DNA of 12,570 nt from [Eubacterium] saphenum (GCA_004554555.1 SFLN01000054.1:1-12570), one strand, 5' to 3'; shown: positions 1 through 6,692, counted from the first letter of the stretch. The notes: generated by a model from the letters alone, not told the origin. Translations and numbers: made by a program.

Positions 1-76
1 CGATTTCTTGGGTTTTGCCGAGGTCTTCTTCCTCAAAATCTTCGTTTTTTTCGTTTTCGTTAAAATTTTCGTCCAT
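1..76 (-). CDS. N-terminus of an acidic protein of unknown function (partial)
   Basis: An ATG at 74-76 on the minus strand opens a frame that stays open for 25 codons to the window edge. The visible residues begin MDENFNENEKNEDFEEED and are strikingly acidic: 11 of 25 are Asp or Glu. The start lies inside the last codons of the cyclo-ligase gene (17-base overlap), as expected for translational coupling. A weak AAAGACGG-like ribosome site sits about 8 bases upstream. An acidic low-complexity start is common ahead of a membrane segment or a folded domain, but nothing here identifies the family, so no function is assigned. Confidence 0.55.
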   Translation of the reverse strand, partial: MDENFNENEKNEDFEEEDLGKTQEI

Positions 77-617
77 TATTTACCGTCTTTCTGTTAAAAA
101 AAGTATAATCGGCTCTTACATCATGCGGTTCTGCGGGAACTTCCCGCTTGAAAGAATCATAGCAGATTATCGCGGAAACTCCAGTGAAATTCCGCAGAAA
201 CCTGTCGTAATAACCCTTTCCGTAGCCCAGCCTAAGCCCCTCCCCATCGGCACAAAGCGCGGGGATAATGCAAAGCGTGTTTTTATCGGGCTTTGCGGGG
301 TGATTTTGAGGCGGCTCGTCGATATTGTATCGTCCCTTGTGCAGCTCGTCCGTGCTGTTGATGAAGAAAAACTCAAGCTCCTCATCACCGCTCACGGGCA
401 GCGCAATGGGAATTTTCCTCGCAAGGCAGTATTCAATCAGTTTTCTCGTATCAACCTCGATTTCGGTTGACGCGTATGTGAAAACCGCTCCCGCCTTATC
501 GACAAGCGGTTTGAGCTGCTCAAAGATATCCGCGTCCGCAAGAGCTTTTTCGCTTAAATCCATTGCTTTTCGGCGGTTTATCAGCTCTTTTCGCAGAGCC
601 TTTTTCAGTTCTCGCAT
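60..617 (-). CDS. 5-formyltetrahydrofolate cyclo-ligase (5,10-methenyltetrahydrofolate synthetase)
   Basis: This is a 185-residue protein, the usual size of the family. It catalyses the ATP-dependent, Mg-dependent conversion of 5-formyl-THF to 5,10-methenyl-THF, returning stored folate to one-carbon metabolism in the cytoplasm. The family signature is clear: RLGYGKGYYDRFL at residues 129-141, preceded by the conserved IIPALCADGEG stretch and followed by a PHDVRADY segment near residue 164. The basic N-terminus (KKALRKELINRRKAM) is also typical. It is the fourth gene of a leftward unit: its ATG (615-617) lies 13 bases inside the end of the DJ-1-like gene. No strong ribosome site is visible, so translation probably depends on coupling. 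Together with the thymidylate kinase upstream it gives the unit a loose folate/thymidylate theme. Confidence 0.93.
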   Translation of the reverse strand: MRELKKALRKELINRRKAMDLSEKALADADIFEQLKPLVDKAGAVFTYASTEIEVDTRKLIEYCLARKIPIALPVSGDEELEFFFINSTDELHKGRYNIDEPPQNHPAKPDKNTLCIIPALCADGEGLRLGYGKGYYDRFLRNFTGVSAIICYDSFKREVPAEPHDVRADYTFFNRKTVNNGRKF

Positions 618-1150
618 TGAATTGTATCGTGAATTGTCTTGGCAACTTCCTCGCCTTTAAGAACGCGGACAAGCTCCAGACCAAACTCCACGGAAACACC
701 CGCGCCCGCTGCTGTTGTGAAAATACCGTCGGTGACAACGTTTTTCTCGGCAATCTCGGCGCCCTCGAGATATTTCCGATAATCGGGATAAGCGGTCGCT
801 TTTTTGCCCTTGAGCAGACCTTTCTTGCCCAAAATAGACGGCGCAGCGCAGATTGCCCCGATGGGAATGTTGTTCTTAACGCAGTAGTCTATGCTTGCCT
901 GCACAACAGGATTTTTTTCAAGGTTCATCGTGCCGTAGGTTCCGCCGGGCAGAACAATCATTTCAAGCCGCTCGTCAAGCTCAACCTGCAAATCGGTCAT
1001 ATCGCACAAAACCAAAATCCCGTGAGAGCTTTTCGCGCTGTCGTTGGTCAAGCCAACCGTTACCACATCGCATTTCGCACGGCGCAGCATATCGATAGGC
1101 GCGATTGCCTCCGTTTCCTCAAAGCCCTCAGCCAAAAATACATAAATCAT
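605..1150 (-). CDS. DJ-1/PfpI (ThiJ/YajL-like) family protein
   Basis: This 181-residue single-domain protein belongs to the DJ-1/PfpI superfamily. The nucleophile elbow GAICAAPS carries Cys101, and the acidic partner expected to lower its pKa is Glu14 in the EGFEETEA motif; both match the human DJ-1 arrangement. The LPGGTYG and AAGAGVSVEFGLELV blocks fit the DJ-1 subfamily rather than the intracellular proteases. DJ-1 proteins have been described as oxidative-stress proteins, glyoxalases or deglycases, so the exact activity is uncertain. I chose the ATG at 1150 over an in-frame ATG at 1174, because GGAGGT lies 7 bases upstream of 1150 and the family begins with this beta strand. It starts 5 bases after the DUF2156 stop codon, and its ribosome site overlaps that stop. 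Confidence 0.92.
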   Translation of the reverse strand: MIYVFLAEGFEETEAIAPIDMLRRAKCDVVTVGLTNDSAKSSHGILVLCDMTDLQVELDERLEMIVLPGGTYGTMNLEKNPVVQASIDYCVKNNIPIGAICAAPSILGKKGLLKGKKATAYPDYRKYLEGAEIAEKNVVTDGIFTTAAGAGVSVEFGLELVRVLKGEEVAKTIHDTIQCEN

Positions 1151-1155
1151 AGAAA

Positions 1156-2040
1156 TTACCTCCGTGTTACACAAAATTTTTCTTCCATAAAAGCGGGATA
1201 ATACGACAGCTTTGCTTTTCGGAGATTTTCCGAACCAGCGTCGTCCTCGCGGTTTATATAGGTGAATTTCCCGCCGAGCGAATTTACAAGCTCTCGGTTA
1301 ATCGCAGCGTAAGCACCCTGATACTTTCGGCTTGCTTTTTCGACGTGAACGACAAAACAGTTTTCCGCCGAGCGTTCACCGAAAGCAAACGCCTCGCAAA
1401 CACCGTCCACGCGCACCAAACCGCCGTAATAACCGAGCTCTTCGTAATGCTCAAAGCTCTGATGAACAACAATCTGCTCCTCCAGCTTGCCTTTATCGTC
1501 AACGTCAAGATTTTCCTCGCACCAGCGCTCGTTTAACTCGGCACACTCGGCGAGATTATCGGCGGTTATCGGCTCGAAGCTCCAGTTGTTCTCGTAAAAG
1601 CGGTTGAGGTGATTGCGCTTCGCGTGGTACTTTTTGCCTTTTAAATCAGCAAGGTCGTCCGCAAGATAAACGTAATCGTAAAAGTCCCGCATCGGCTCGG
1701 CTGTGTAATCGGGAAAAAGCGCCGTTATTTCAGCGGATTTCTCCTTGTTAGCCAAAAGCCTCGGTTTTAAGCCGTTTTCCCGACAATACTCCGCTATAAG
1801 TCCAACCGCGCGCTCAACGTTTCCCGCGCCCGCAGGATACAGAAAACGTGTATCATCGCCGTCAAGCTGCTTCACGAAATAAAAGTCCTCGAAAAAACAA
1901 ACCTCAACCTTATAAACATCACGCCAGACAAAATTGTTTCCAAAGGTATATTCGCAGCCGCGAAAGCCGGATTTCTCCAAAAGCTCACGGGCGCGGTTTT
2001 TGTCGGATAACTCAATTCTCCGAAACTTTAGTTCACACAT
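1156..2040 (-). CDS. DUF2156 protein (PG-lysyltransferase-type C-terminal acyltransferase fold)
   Basis: This 294-residue soluble protein has the pattern of the DUF2156 / LPG_synthase_C family, a double-GNAT fold related to the aminoacyl-transfer domain of MprF-type phosphatidylglycerol lysyltransferases. Visible landmarks are GKKYHAKRNHLNRF at residues 135-148 and YINREDDAG followed by LRKAKLSYYPAFMEEK in the last 35 residues; both blocks recur in stand-alone clostridial members. There is no membrane segment, so unlike MprF it should be cytosolic or peripheral, and its acceptor is unknown. The start at 2040 overlaps the thymidylate kinase end by 8 bases and has an AAGGA site about 9 bases upstream. 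Family assignment is confident; a role as an aminoacyl-tRNA-dependent transferase is inference. Confidence 0.85.
   Translation of the reverse strand: MCELKFRRIELSDKNRARELLEKSGFRGCEYTFGNNFVWRDVYKVEVCFFEDFYFVKQLDGDDTRFLYPAGAGNVERAVGLIAEYCRENGLKPRLLANKEKSAEITALFPDYTAEPMRDFYDYVYLADDLADLKGKKYHAKRNHLNRFYENNWSFEPITADNLAECAELNERWCEENLDVDDKGKLEEQIVVHQSFEHYEELGYYGGLVRVDGVCEAFAFGERSAENCFVVHVEKASRKYQGAYAAINRELVNSLGGKFTYINREDDAGSENLRKAKLSYYPAFMEEKFCVTRR
1158..1163 (-). promoter_or_regulatory. Ribosome binding site that fixes the DJ-1-like gene start
   Basis: GGAGGT on the minus strand, 7 bases ahead of the ATG at 1150. It overlaps the stop codon of the DUF2156 gene. It rules against the longer start at 1174, which would add eight residues not expected in the family. 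Confidence 0.8.
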
Positions 2041-2704
2041 TAAATATCGTCCTTAAATGCTCGCAGATTTTCAAATATATATCTTCAATAGCCAGCGGCA
2101 AGCCGTTTTCCGAGCAATTCACAACAATCCACGAATAAATATCCGCGCAGTACAATGCACATTCGCGGCATTTGTTCAAAAACTCGATATTGCTCTCGTG
2201 AATGTCCTTTTTGCTCTCGTCGCCGTTATAACGCGCGCTGAGCAGCTTTTGCGAAACCTCCGTCGGCATATCCAGAAAAATCACCGCGTCGGGCTCGGGA
2301 AGCCCCAGCTTGTTGTACTCGAAGTCAAACAGCCAATTCAAGTAATCGCCGTACTCCCTCGGGGGCATTTTGGAAAGCTGATAAATCGCGTTTGAGGTTG
2401 TGTAACGCCCCGCGATAATTGTACCGCCGCTCTCGTAAAATTCTTTCCAATCGGTGACATAGCTCACATATCGGTCAACCGCATAAAGCGTTGACGCGGA
2501 ATAACCGCCGTTTCTGCCCTCGCACGGAATTATACCTTTGAGGTAGCACTCAACCAGCTGCCCGCTGAGCGTCGCATAGTTTGGAAAACTAATTGCACGG
2601 CATTTCACGCCCGATTGCGCAAGAAAACTTGCCGCAAGGTCAAGCTGAGTTGATTTTCCGCAGCCGTCCAGACCGTCAAGCACTATCAATTTTCCCTTTC
2701 TCAT
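2033..2704 (-). CDS. tmk: Thymidylate kinase (dTMP kinase)
   Basis: This 223-residue P-loop kinase is predicted to phosphorylate dTMP to dTDP with ATP. The Walker A is GLDGCGKST at residues 11-19. It is followed by SFPNY near residue 39 (a nucleotide-monophosphate-site motif seen in the human-like branch), a DRY at 77-79, and GRYTTSNAIYQ at 99-109, the counterpart of the classical DRYxxSxxAYQ motif with Gly instead of Asp. FLDMPTEVSQKLL near 143 matches the strand and helix before the lid, and the lid is basic (ESKKDIHE). The ATG at 2704 is preferred over 2749 because the P-loop strand then starts at the usual distance and the upstream -10 element (2738-2743) would fall inside the longer gene. 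It is the first gene after a strong promoter. The motif variation leaves open a paralogous deoxynucleoside monophosphate kinase. Confidence 0.87.
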   Translation of the reverse strand: MRKGKLIVLDGLDGCGKSTQLDLAASFLAQSGVKCRAISFPNYATLSGQLVECYLKGIIPCEGRNGGYSASTLYAVDRYVSYVTDWKEFYESGGTIIAGRYTTSNAIYQLSKMPPREYGDYLNWLFDFEYNKLGLPEPDAVIFLDMPTEVSQKLLSARYNGDESKKDIHESNIEFLNKCRECALYCADIYSWIVVNCSENGLPLAIEDIYLKICEHLRTIFNV

Positions 2705-2737
2705 AACGCACCGCCTTATTTTTAAATACACACATAT

Positions 2738-2766
2738 ATTGTACCACATATTTATAATTTAGTCAA
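2738..2766 (-). promoter_or_regulatory. Sigma-A-type promoter of the tmk unit
   Basis: On the minus strand, TTGACT (2761-2766) and TACAAT (2738-2743) are separated by exactly 17 bases. The -10 is preceded by TG plus one base, giving an extended -10. The 5' leader to the tmk ATG would be roughly 25-30 bases, leaving no room for a riboswitch. Confidence 0.82.
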
Positions 2767-2796
2767 TATCTATACATTAAATTTCTTCAAATAAAC

Positions 2797-2823
2797 AAAA
2801 AATTCCCCGAAACTAATCGGGGA
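2797..2823 (-). terminator. Rho-independent terminator after the GNAT gene
   Basis: On the minus strand, directly after the GNAT stop codon, a 7-bp stem (2817-2823 with 2804-2810, TCCCCGA pairing with TCGGGGA) closes a 6-base loop. Transcription then reads AATTTTTT (2797-2804). It separates the XRE-peptidase unit from the tmk promoter about 30 bases further on. Confidence 0.82.
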
Positions 2824-3522
2824 TTATTTTCTTAAACAGCACTTTTTGCCCTCGGGAACAAATCCGATTTTCTCGTAAAACCCGAGCAGCTTATCCTCGC
2901 AAAGGACAAAAACCTCGCTTTCGTGCAATTCCGCGCAAACCGCCGAAATAAGCCGCCTCGCGCAGCCTTTGCCGCGTTTTTCGGGGAGCGTCGCCACTTG
3001 TGAGAGAAGCGCCTCGCCGTTTAGGTTGTACTGAACCGCAAGCGCCGCGCCGTCCAGCCCGTAAAGCCGCGATACACCGTGCCTTACGCGGTGCGACATA
3101 TCAAGATACCACGGCTCAAATTCAAAACCGAAGCCCGTCTTAATTATCCGATAAGCGTCGGCGGGCGTAAGAATTTCAAGCTCGTTTTTCTCGGGAATGC
3201 CGAAGAACCGCATTAAATTCACGCTTTCCCGCTTTACATCAAGCTGCTTTGCTAAAATTTTCCCAAGATACTCCGAACAGAAAATCTCCGAAAAACCGCT
3301 GAAATTGAGGAACTCCGCCAACTCATCAGCATCGATTTCACCAAAATCGCTTATCACAAAATCCCCGTTAAGCTGCGCCAGAACAACGTTTTCTCCCGTA
3401 AAAAAGCGACAGAAATCGTAATTTGTCCCGTAAGCAAGCAAAAGCGAGCGGATTTTCTGCGCCTCAACTCCCGTTTCGGGGAGATTTTTCAGCTCCTCGG
3501 GGCTTTTCGCGCTCTTAATCAT
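2824..3522 (-). CDS. GNAT-family N-acetyltransferase
   Basis: This 232-residue protein has a C-terminal GNAT domain. The acetyl-CoA pyrophosphate-binding motif A is at residues 177-191 (ATLPEKRGKGCARRL, the R/Q-x-x-G-x-G/A pattern), and motif B is FYEKIGFVPEGKK near residue 215. The first half (about residues 1-120) resembles the divergent N-terminal half of two-part GNAT proteins and carries no motif I recognise. The substrate cannot be read from sequence. The start ATG at 3522 overlaps the stop of the upstream M42 peptidase in an ATGA arrangement, so the two are probably coupled. It is the last gene of the unit that begins with the XRE regulator. A role in modifying peptides or amino acids released by the peptidases is speculation. 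Confidence 0.85.
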   Translation of the reverse strand: MIKSAKSPEELKNLPETGVEAQKIRSLLLAYGTNYDFCRFFTGENVVLAQLNGDFVISDFGEIDADELAEFLNFSGFSEIFCSEYLGKILAKQLDVKRESVNLMRFFGIPEKNELEILTPADAYRIIKTGFGFEFEPWYLDMSHRVRHGVSRLYGLDGAALAVQYNLNGEALLSQVATLPEKRGKGCARRLISAVCAELHESEVFVLCEDKLLGFYEKIGFVPEGKKCCLRK

Positions 3523-4541
3523 AGCTCAGCCGCAGCGGAAAGCATCTTCTCCGCAAGCGCCTTCACCGCCGCAAAATCGCTTTCCTTTATCACGCAGGAC
3601 GGCGAGTGCAAATATCTGCACGGAACCGAAATCGCACAAGTGCGTATACCGCCGTGAGCAATGTGGATTGAACGGCTGTCGTTTCCGCCGGCAATCAGGG
3701 TTTTCGTCTGCGCGGGAATGTTGTTCTCGGAAGCGGTTTTCATTGCCAGATTGTACAGCTCGTGGTCGTAAATCGTGCCGTTGTCCATATACGAAACAAC
3801 CGCGCCCTTTCCCAGCTCGCAAACCTTTTTCGCGCCCGAAACTCCCGCGATATCACACGCTGTCGTCGATTCAAGCACAAAAGCAATATCCGGCGCAACC
3901 ACAAATGCCGCCGCACCCGCGCCGCGCGTTCCGATTTCCTCTTGAACGGTGAAAACGTACCAAGCGTCATACTCGGGTTCACCGCAAATCATATCCATCA
4001 TAATAAGGCAGCCCGCGCGGTCATCGATTGCCTTGCCCTTGACAAAACCGTCGCCGAATGTGAAAAAGTCATCGTCAAAATAAGCGTAGCTGCCAAGAGT
4101 CGCGTACTTTTCCGCTTTCTCACGGGAACTTGCGCCGATATCGATATAAAGCTCCTTGATTTCGGGAAGATTTTTCCGCTCCTCCGCAGACTGCTGGTGA
4201 ACAGCCTTTGTCCCGATAACCCCCGAAGCGCCGCTCTCCAAGCGCACTCCACGTCCAACAACAACCGACGGATTTATCCCGCCGACCTCGCCGAAGCTCA
4301 GAAAACCGTCCTCGTCGATGTGGGTTATCATAAACCCAACCTCGTCCATATGCGCCGAGAACATAATCTTGTTTTTGGGGCGCTTTTTGCCCTTTTTAAA
4401 CACAATCAAATTCCCGAGGTTGTCCGTGTAAAGTTCATCGGGAGAAACCCTAGACTTAATATAATCGCGGATATACGCGCGAACTCTGCTTTCATCGCCC
4501 GAAGCGCCGTTGATAAGGCATAAATTCTTCAAATCGTTCAT
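3519..4541 (-). CDS. M42-family metallo-aminopeptidase (second of tandem pair)
   Basis: This 340-residue M42 (glutamyl/deblocking aminopeptidase, TET-type) enzyme matches the family's usual length. Expected di-metal ligands are in place: His64 and Asp66 (SAHMDEVGF), Asp173-Asp174 (AIDDRAG), catalytic Glu201 with Glu202 (QEEIGTRGA), Glu224 (LESTTACD) and His312 (YLHSPS). Glu224 stands where many M42 enzymes, including its neighbour, have Asp. The protein lacks a signal peptide and should trim peptides in the cytoplasm, usually as a dodecameric tetrahedral shell. The ATG at 4541 is chosen over 4565 because GGGAGG lies 6 bases upstream and the start overlaps the previous stop as ATGA. Substrate preference is not readable. 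Confidence 0.92.
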   Translation of the reverse strand: MNDLKNLCLINGASGDESRVRAYIRDYIKSRVSPDELYTDNLGNLIVFKKGKKRPKNKIMFSAHMDEVGFMITHIDEDGFLSFGEVGGINPSVVVGRGVRLESGASGVIGTKAVHQQSAEERKNLPEIKELYIDIGASSREKAEKYATLGSYAYFDDDFFTFGDGFVKGKAIDDRAGCLIMMDMICGEPEYDAWYVFTVQEEIGTRGAGAAAFVVAPDIAFVLESTTACDIAGVSGAKKVCELGKGAVVSYMDNGTIYDHELYNLAMKTASENNIPAQTKTLIAGGNDSRSIHIAHGGIRTCAISVPCRYLHSPSCVIKESDFAAVKALAEKMLSAAAEL

Positions 4542-5560
4542 TCGCAGCCTCCCGCATATTCGCAAATCAGCCGTGCCGTGGCTTCGATATCGATTAAATC
4601 AACCGTTTCCACGGGAGTGTGCATATATCTGATAGGAAAGGACAGCGTGCAGCACTTCACGCCTTTTCCGCTTATTCCGATAGCGTCCGCGTTTGTTCCC
4701 GTGGACTCGGGCATTATCTCGCGTGTGAAAGGAATATCCGCGCGCTTGGCTATTTCGCAGAGCTTGTTCGACATTTCCTTGTCGAGAGCCGCCGAAAAGC
4801 CTATCATAACGCCGCTTCCGAGAATCGCGGTATCTTTCGCGGAGCTGTCCGGTGTTCTTCCGAAGGACACGTCAACGGAGATTGCTTCATCGGGCTGAAC
4901 GGAAAAAGCGGTCATTTTCGCGCCGCGTTCACCGACCTCTTCACCCGAAGAAAAGCTCACGGCGAGATTGTACGCAAGCTTTTTCCCTTTGAGCATATCG
5001 AGAGCCGCTAAAATTGCGCAAACTCCGCTTCTGTCGTCAACTGCGGGCGCGGAAATTTTATTGCCCAAAAGCTCACGAAACGCCGAATTTATCGTGATTT
5101 TATCACCGAGCGAGATAACCTCCTCGGCTTGTTCCTTTGAAAGACCAACGTCAATCCACACATCGCCGATTTCGGGCACGCCTTTTTCCTTGGAAACGTG
5201 CGGCGGGAGCGTTGATACTACTCCCAAAACGTCCTTTTTCCCGTGAACCGTGACCGACTGCGCGAGCAGCGCCTTCATATCGGGCGAGCCGCATTTTCCC
5301 ACGCCAATAAAGCCGCTCTCATCGATAAAAGTAACGATGAAACCGACTCTGTCAATATGAGCGTCCAGCATAAGCGTTTTCGCAGTGGGATTTGTTGATT
5401 TGACAAAGCCCGTGACATTGCCGAAAGCGTCGATTTTCACGTTTTCGGCGTACTCCGAAAGAAGCTCAGCTGCGCGTTTGGACGCAGGAAATTCTTCCCC
5501 CGAAACACCCGTTTCGGAGGTAAGCAATTTTAAAGTTGACTTGATATCCAAAATTTCCAC
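4538..5560 (-). CDS. M42-family metallo-aminopeptidase (first of tandem pair)
   Basis: This 340-residue M42 peptidase carries the complete metal and catalytic set: His68 and Asp70 (DAHIDRVGF), Asp175-Asp176 (AVDDRSG), Glu207-Glu208 (SGEEVGERGA), Asp230 (SVDVSFG) and His314 (YMHTPV). It is clearly paralogous to the next gene but well diverged, for example AHIDRVGF against AHMDEVGF, and Asp against Glu at the fifth ligand. No signal peptide is seen. The start is a GTG at 5558-5560, 5 bases after the ImmA-like stop. There is no strong AGGAGG; a TTG three codons later behind GGGGTGG is a possible alternative. Its stop codon forms ATGA with the next start, implying balanced production of the two peptidases. 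Confidence 0.91.
   Translation of the reverse strand: MEILDIKSTLKLLTSETGVSGEEFPASKRAAELLSEYAENVKIDAFGNVTGFVKSTNPTAKTLMLDAHIDRVGFIVTFIDESGFIGVGKCGSPDMKALLAQSVTVHGKKDVLGVVSTLPPHVSKEKGVPEIGDVWIDVGLSKEQAEEVISLGDKITINSAFRELLGNKISAPAVDDRSGVCAILAALDMLKGKKLAYNLAVSFSSGEEVGERGAKMTAFSVQPDEAISVDVSFGRTPDSSAKDTAILGSGVMIGFSAALDKEMSNKLCEIAKRADIPFTREIMPESTGTNADAIGISGKGVKCCTLSFPIRYMHTPVETVDLIDIEATARLICEYAGGCE
4548..4553 (-). promoter_or_regulatory. Ribosome binding site for the second M42 gene
   Basis: GGGAGG on the minus strand, 6 bases before the ATG at 4541 and inside the end of the upstream M42 gene. It supports the short start rather than the in-frame ATG at 4565. Confidence 0.78.
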
Positions 5561-5565
5561 CCCGA

Positions 5566-6060
5566 TTACTTCAGAAAATCATTTTTAACGTCGCTCAGCT
5601 TAAAATGATACCCTTTGAAATTCATCGCTTCCAGCTTGTACTGTATTAACTCGGGCGGGAGCCCAAGCTGCGCAGACAGCCGTTTAACGCTGTTGCATTC
5701 GGACAGCGCCGACAAAATATCATCATCGGATATAAGTATCTCGGACGCAAAAAGATTTGCCTCGCGCTCGGTTTTGTTGTTGGCAAGAAACAGCGTGTTT
5801 TCGCGAATTCCGCCGACGGACAGCTTTCGATGAAGCATATCGTGACCCAGCTCGTGAGCGCAGACTACGCCTTTCGTAACCTCGTCAAGCTCTTCGTTTA
5901 TCACAATGTATCTGCAATTATTCTCAAATATGTAAAAGCCCTTCAAGCTCCCAAGAGTACGAAACCAGACGTTTACTCCCGCGTTTTCCGCAGTTTCAAA
6001 GACATCTCGCCCGCCAAATTCCTCGAGAACGCTTTTCGCTCTTTCAAGAATATATTGCAT
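5566..6060 (-). CDS. ImmA/IrrE-family zinc metallopeptidase
   Basis: This 164-residue protein carries the zincin motif HELGH at residues 69-73 and the downstream EREANLFASEIL block near 98-109, which supplies the third zinc ligand (Glu98 or Glu100). This is the layout of ImmA/IrrE (COG2856) proteases. Characterised members cleave a partner XRE-type repressor, as ICEBs1 ImmA does with ImmR, or regulate the DNA-damage response, as IrrE does with DdrO. The gene starts within the stop codon of an XRE gene (TAATG, one-base overlap), the canonical pairing, so the XRE protein is the likely substrate. No integrase, conjugation or phage gene is nearby, so this looks like a chromosomal regulatory pair rather than a mobile-element switch. 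The C-terminus (residues 112-164) is helical-looking and may sense a signal; this is not shown. Confidence 0.9.
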   Translation of the reverse strand: MQYILERAKSVLEEFGGRDVFETAENAGVNVWFRTLGSLKGFYIFENNCRYIVINEELDEVTKGVVCAHELGHDMLHRKLSVGGIRENTLFLANNKTEREANLFASEILISDDDILSALSECNSVKRLSAQLGLPPELIQYKLEAMNFKGYHFKLSDVKNDFLK

Positions 6061-6461
6061 TATTTTTCATTCTGGCTGTTTTTGCGTGCGTCAAAATAAA
6101 TCTCGTTAAGACAAGCAAGCAGGTTCTCCTTATCCTTATCGGAAAGCGCGTTGCCCGCGAAAAGACCTCTCGACTGCGCAAGGAATTTTGCAGCGTCGGT
6201 TGTGCTGCCGCCGTTGCTTGCGATACCGCTGATGAACTTCTCCTCGGTAGTAAGCTCCATATCAATGCTGTCGTCAAGCAGAAACTCCGGAGTAACCTCG
6301 AGCTTTGCCGCCATTTTCTCAAGCACGCTCTTGCGCGGCTTGCGGCTTCCCGTCATATAATAAGCAAAAGCGCGGTAGGTTATACCGATGCTCTCGGCAA
6401 ACTCCACTCTCTTCAAATGACGACGGCTCAGCATTATATCAAGTTTTTCGTTCATCTTCAT
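6060..6461 (-). CDS. XRE-family helix-turn-helix regulator
   Basis: This 133-residue protein has an N-terminal XRE/Cro helix-turn-helix at about residues 7-62 (recognition region around GITYRAFAYYMTGSRKP, ending LEVTPEFLLDD). After it comes a roughly 70-residue C-terminal segment rich in Lys, Asp and Asn. The ATG at 6461 sits 9 bases behind a perfect AGGAGG (6471-6476); an ATG two codons later is a less well placed alternative. Its promoter is consensus-grade, which is usual for autoregulated repressors. The following ImmA-like protease gene overlaps it by one base. Inference: it represses its own unit and is inactivated by the protease; it could also act on argG, whose promoter is about 120 bases away in the same control region. 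Confidence 0.9.
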   Translation of the reverse strand: MKMNEKLDIMLSRRHLKRVEFAESIGITYRAFAYYMTGSRKPRKSVLEKMAAKLEVTPEFLLDDSIDMELTTEEKFISGIASNGGSTTDAAKFLAQSRGLFAGNALSDKDKENLLACLNEIYFDARKNSQNEK

Positions 6462-6470
6462 AATAATTAT

Positions 6471-6476
6471 CCTCCT
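6471..6476 (-). promoter_or_regulatory. Consensus ribosome binding site of the XRE gene
   Basis: AGGAGG on the minus strand, 9 bases ahead of the ATG at 6461. It favours this ATG over the one at 6455. Confidence 0.8.
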
Positions 6477-6497
6477 AAAATATTTTTTTATATTTCT

Positions 6498-6526
6498 ATT
6501 ATAACAGCAAATTTTCGTTTTGTCAA
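6498..6526 (-). promoter_or_regulatory. Perfect-consensus promoter of the XRE-ImmA-M42 unit
   Basis: On the minus strand, TTGACA (6521-6526), a 17-base spacer and TATAAT (6498-6503) match the sigma-A consensus at all twelve positions. A TG one base upstream of the -10 gives an extended -10. A promoter this strong ahead of a repressor-type gene suggests it is normally held down, plausibly by the XRE protein itself. Confidence 0.88.
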
Positions 6527-6533
6527 TTACAAA

Positions 6534-6640
6534 AATAATATTTATTTTTATGCATATTATTCATTGATTTTCAAATAAATATTGAAATTTCGTAAAAATT
6601 ATTGAATATTTGCTAATTTTATTCATTTTCTTGAATATTT
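6534..6640. promoter_or_regulatory. AT-rich divergent control region with repeated TGAATA/TATTCA half-sites
   Basis: Between the two divergent promoters lies a very AT-rich stretch with recurring short elements. TATTCA occurs at 6558-6563 and 6620-6625, and TGAATA at 6603-6608 and 6632-6637. The last two form an inverted pair with a 6-base gap. TTGAATATTT occurs twice (6602-6611, 6631-6640) with a near copy TTGAAATTT at 6582-6590. AATAATAT/ATATTATT form an 8-bp inverted repeat at 6534-6541 and 6554-6561, 8 bases upstream of the XRE -35. TGAAT/ATTCA are the half-sites of ArgR/AhrC arginine boxes, which would fit argG, but none of the pairs has the usual 4-base gap. Sites for the XRE protein are equally possible. 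Such motifs can also arise by chance in sequence this AT-rich. Confidence 0.45.
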
Positions 6641-6644
6641 CCAC

Positions 6645-6672
6645 TTGACAAATTGTAAAAAAAGTGTATAAT
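6645..6672 (+). promoter_or_regulatory. Promoter of the arginine operon
   Basis: TTGACA (6645-6650) and TATAAT (6667-6672) are both perfect consensus hexamers, with a 16-base spacer. The leader to the argG start would be about 30 bases, too short for a T-box or other arginine-sensing leader, so control is more likely by a DNA-binding repressor. A TTGAATATTT element ends five bases before the -35. Confidence 0.87.
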
Positions 6673-6692
6673 AAAATTAAAATATTTTTAAA

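Noticed and set aside
563..1201. 212-codon plus-strand open frame across the DJ-1-like and cyclo-ligase genes
   Set aside because: It spans the junction of two well-supported minus-strand genes and has no domain or start signal of its own.
2705..2823. Small gene or RNA in the gap upstream of tmk
   Set aside because: The gap is fully accounted for by a promoter on one side and a terminator on the other; no start codon with a ribosome site or further structure was seen.
3762..4523. 253-codon plus-strand open frame inside the second M42 gene
   Set aside because: Shadow of the M42 coding strand: Arg/Asn/Ala-rich, no motif, and the true gene has intact catalytic residues.
5566..6461. Mobile-element or prophage immunity module based on the XRE-ImmA pair
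   Set aside because: No integrase, excisionase, relaxase, phage gene or attachment repeat is visible on either side; the flanks are housekeeping genes.
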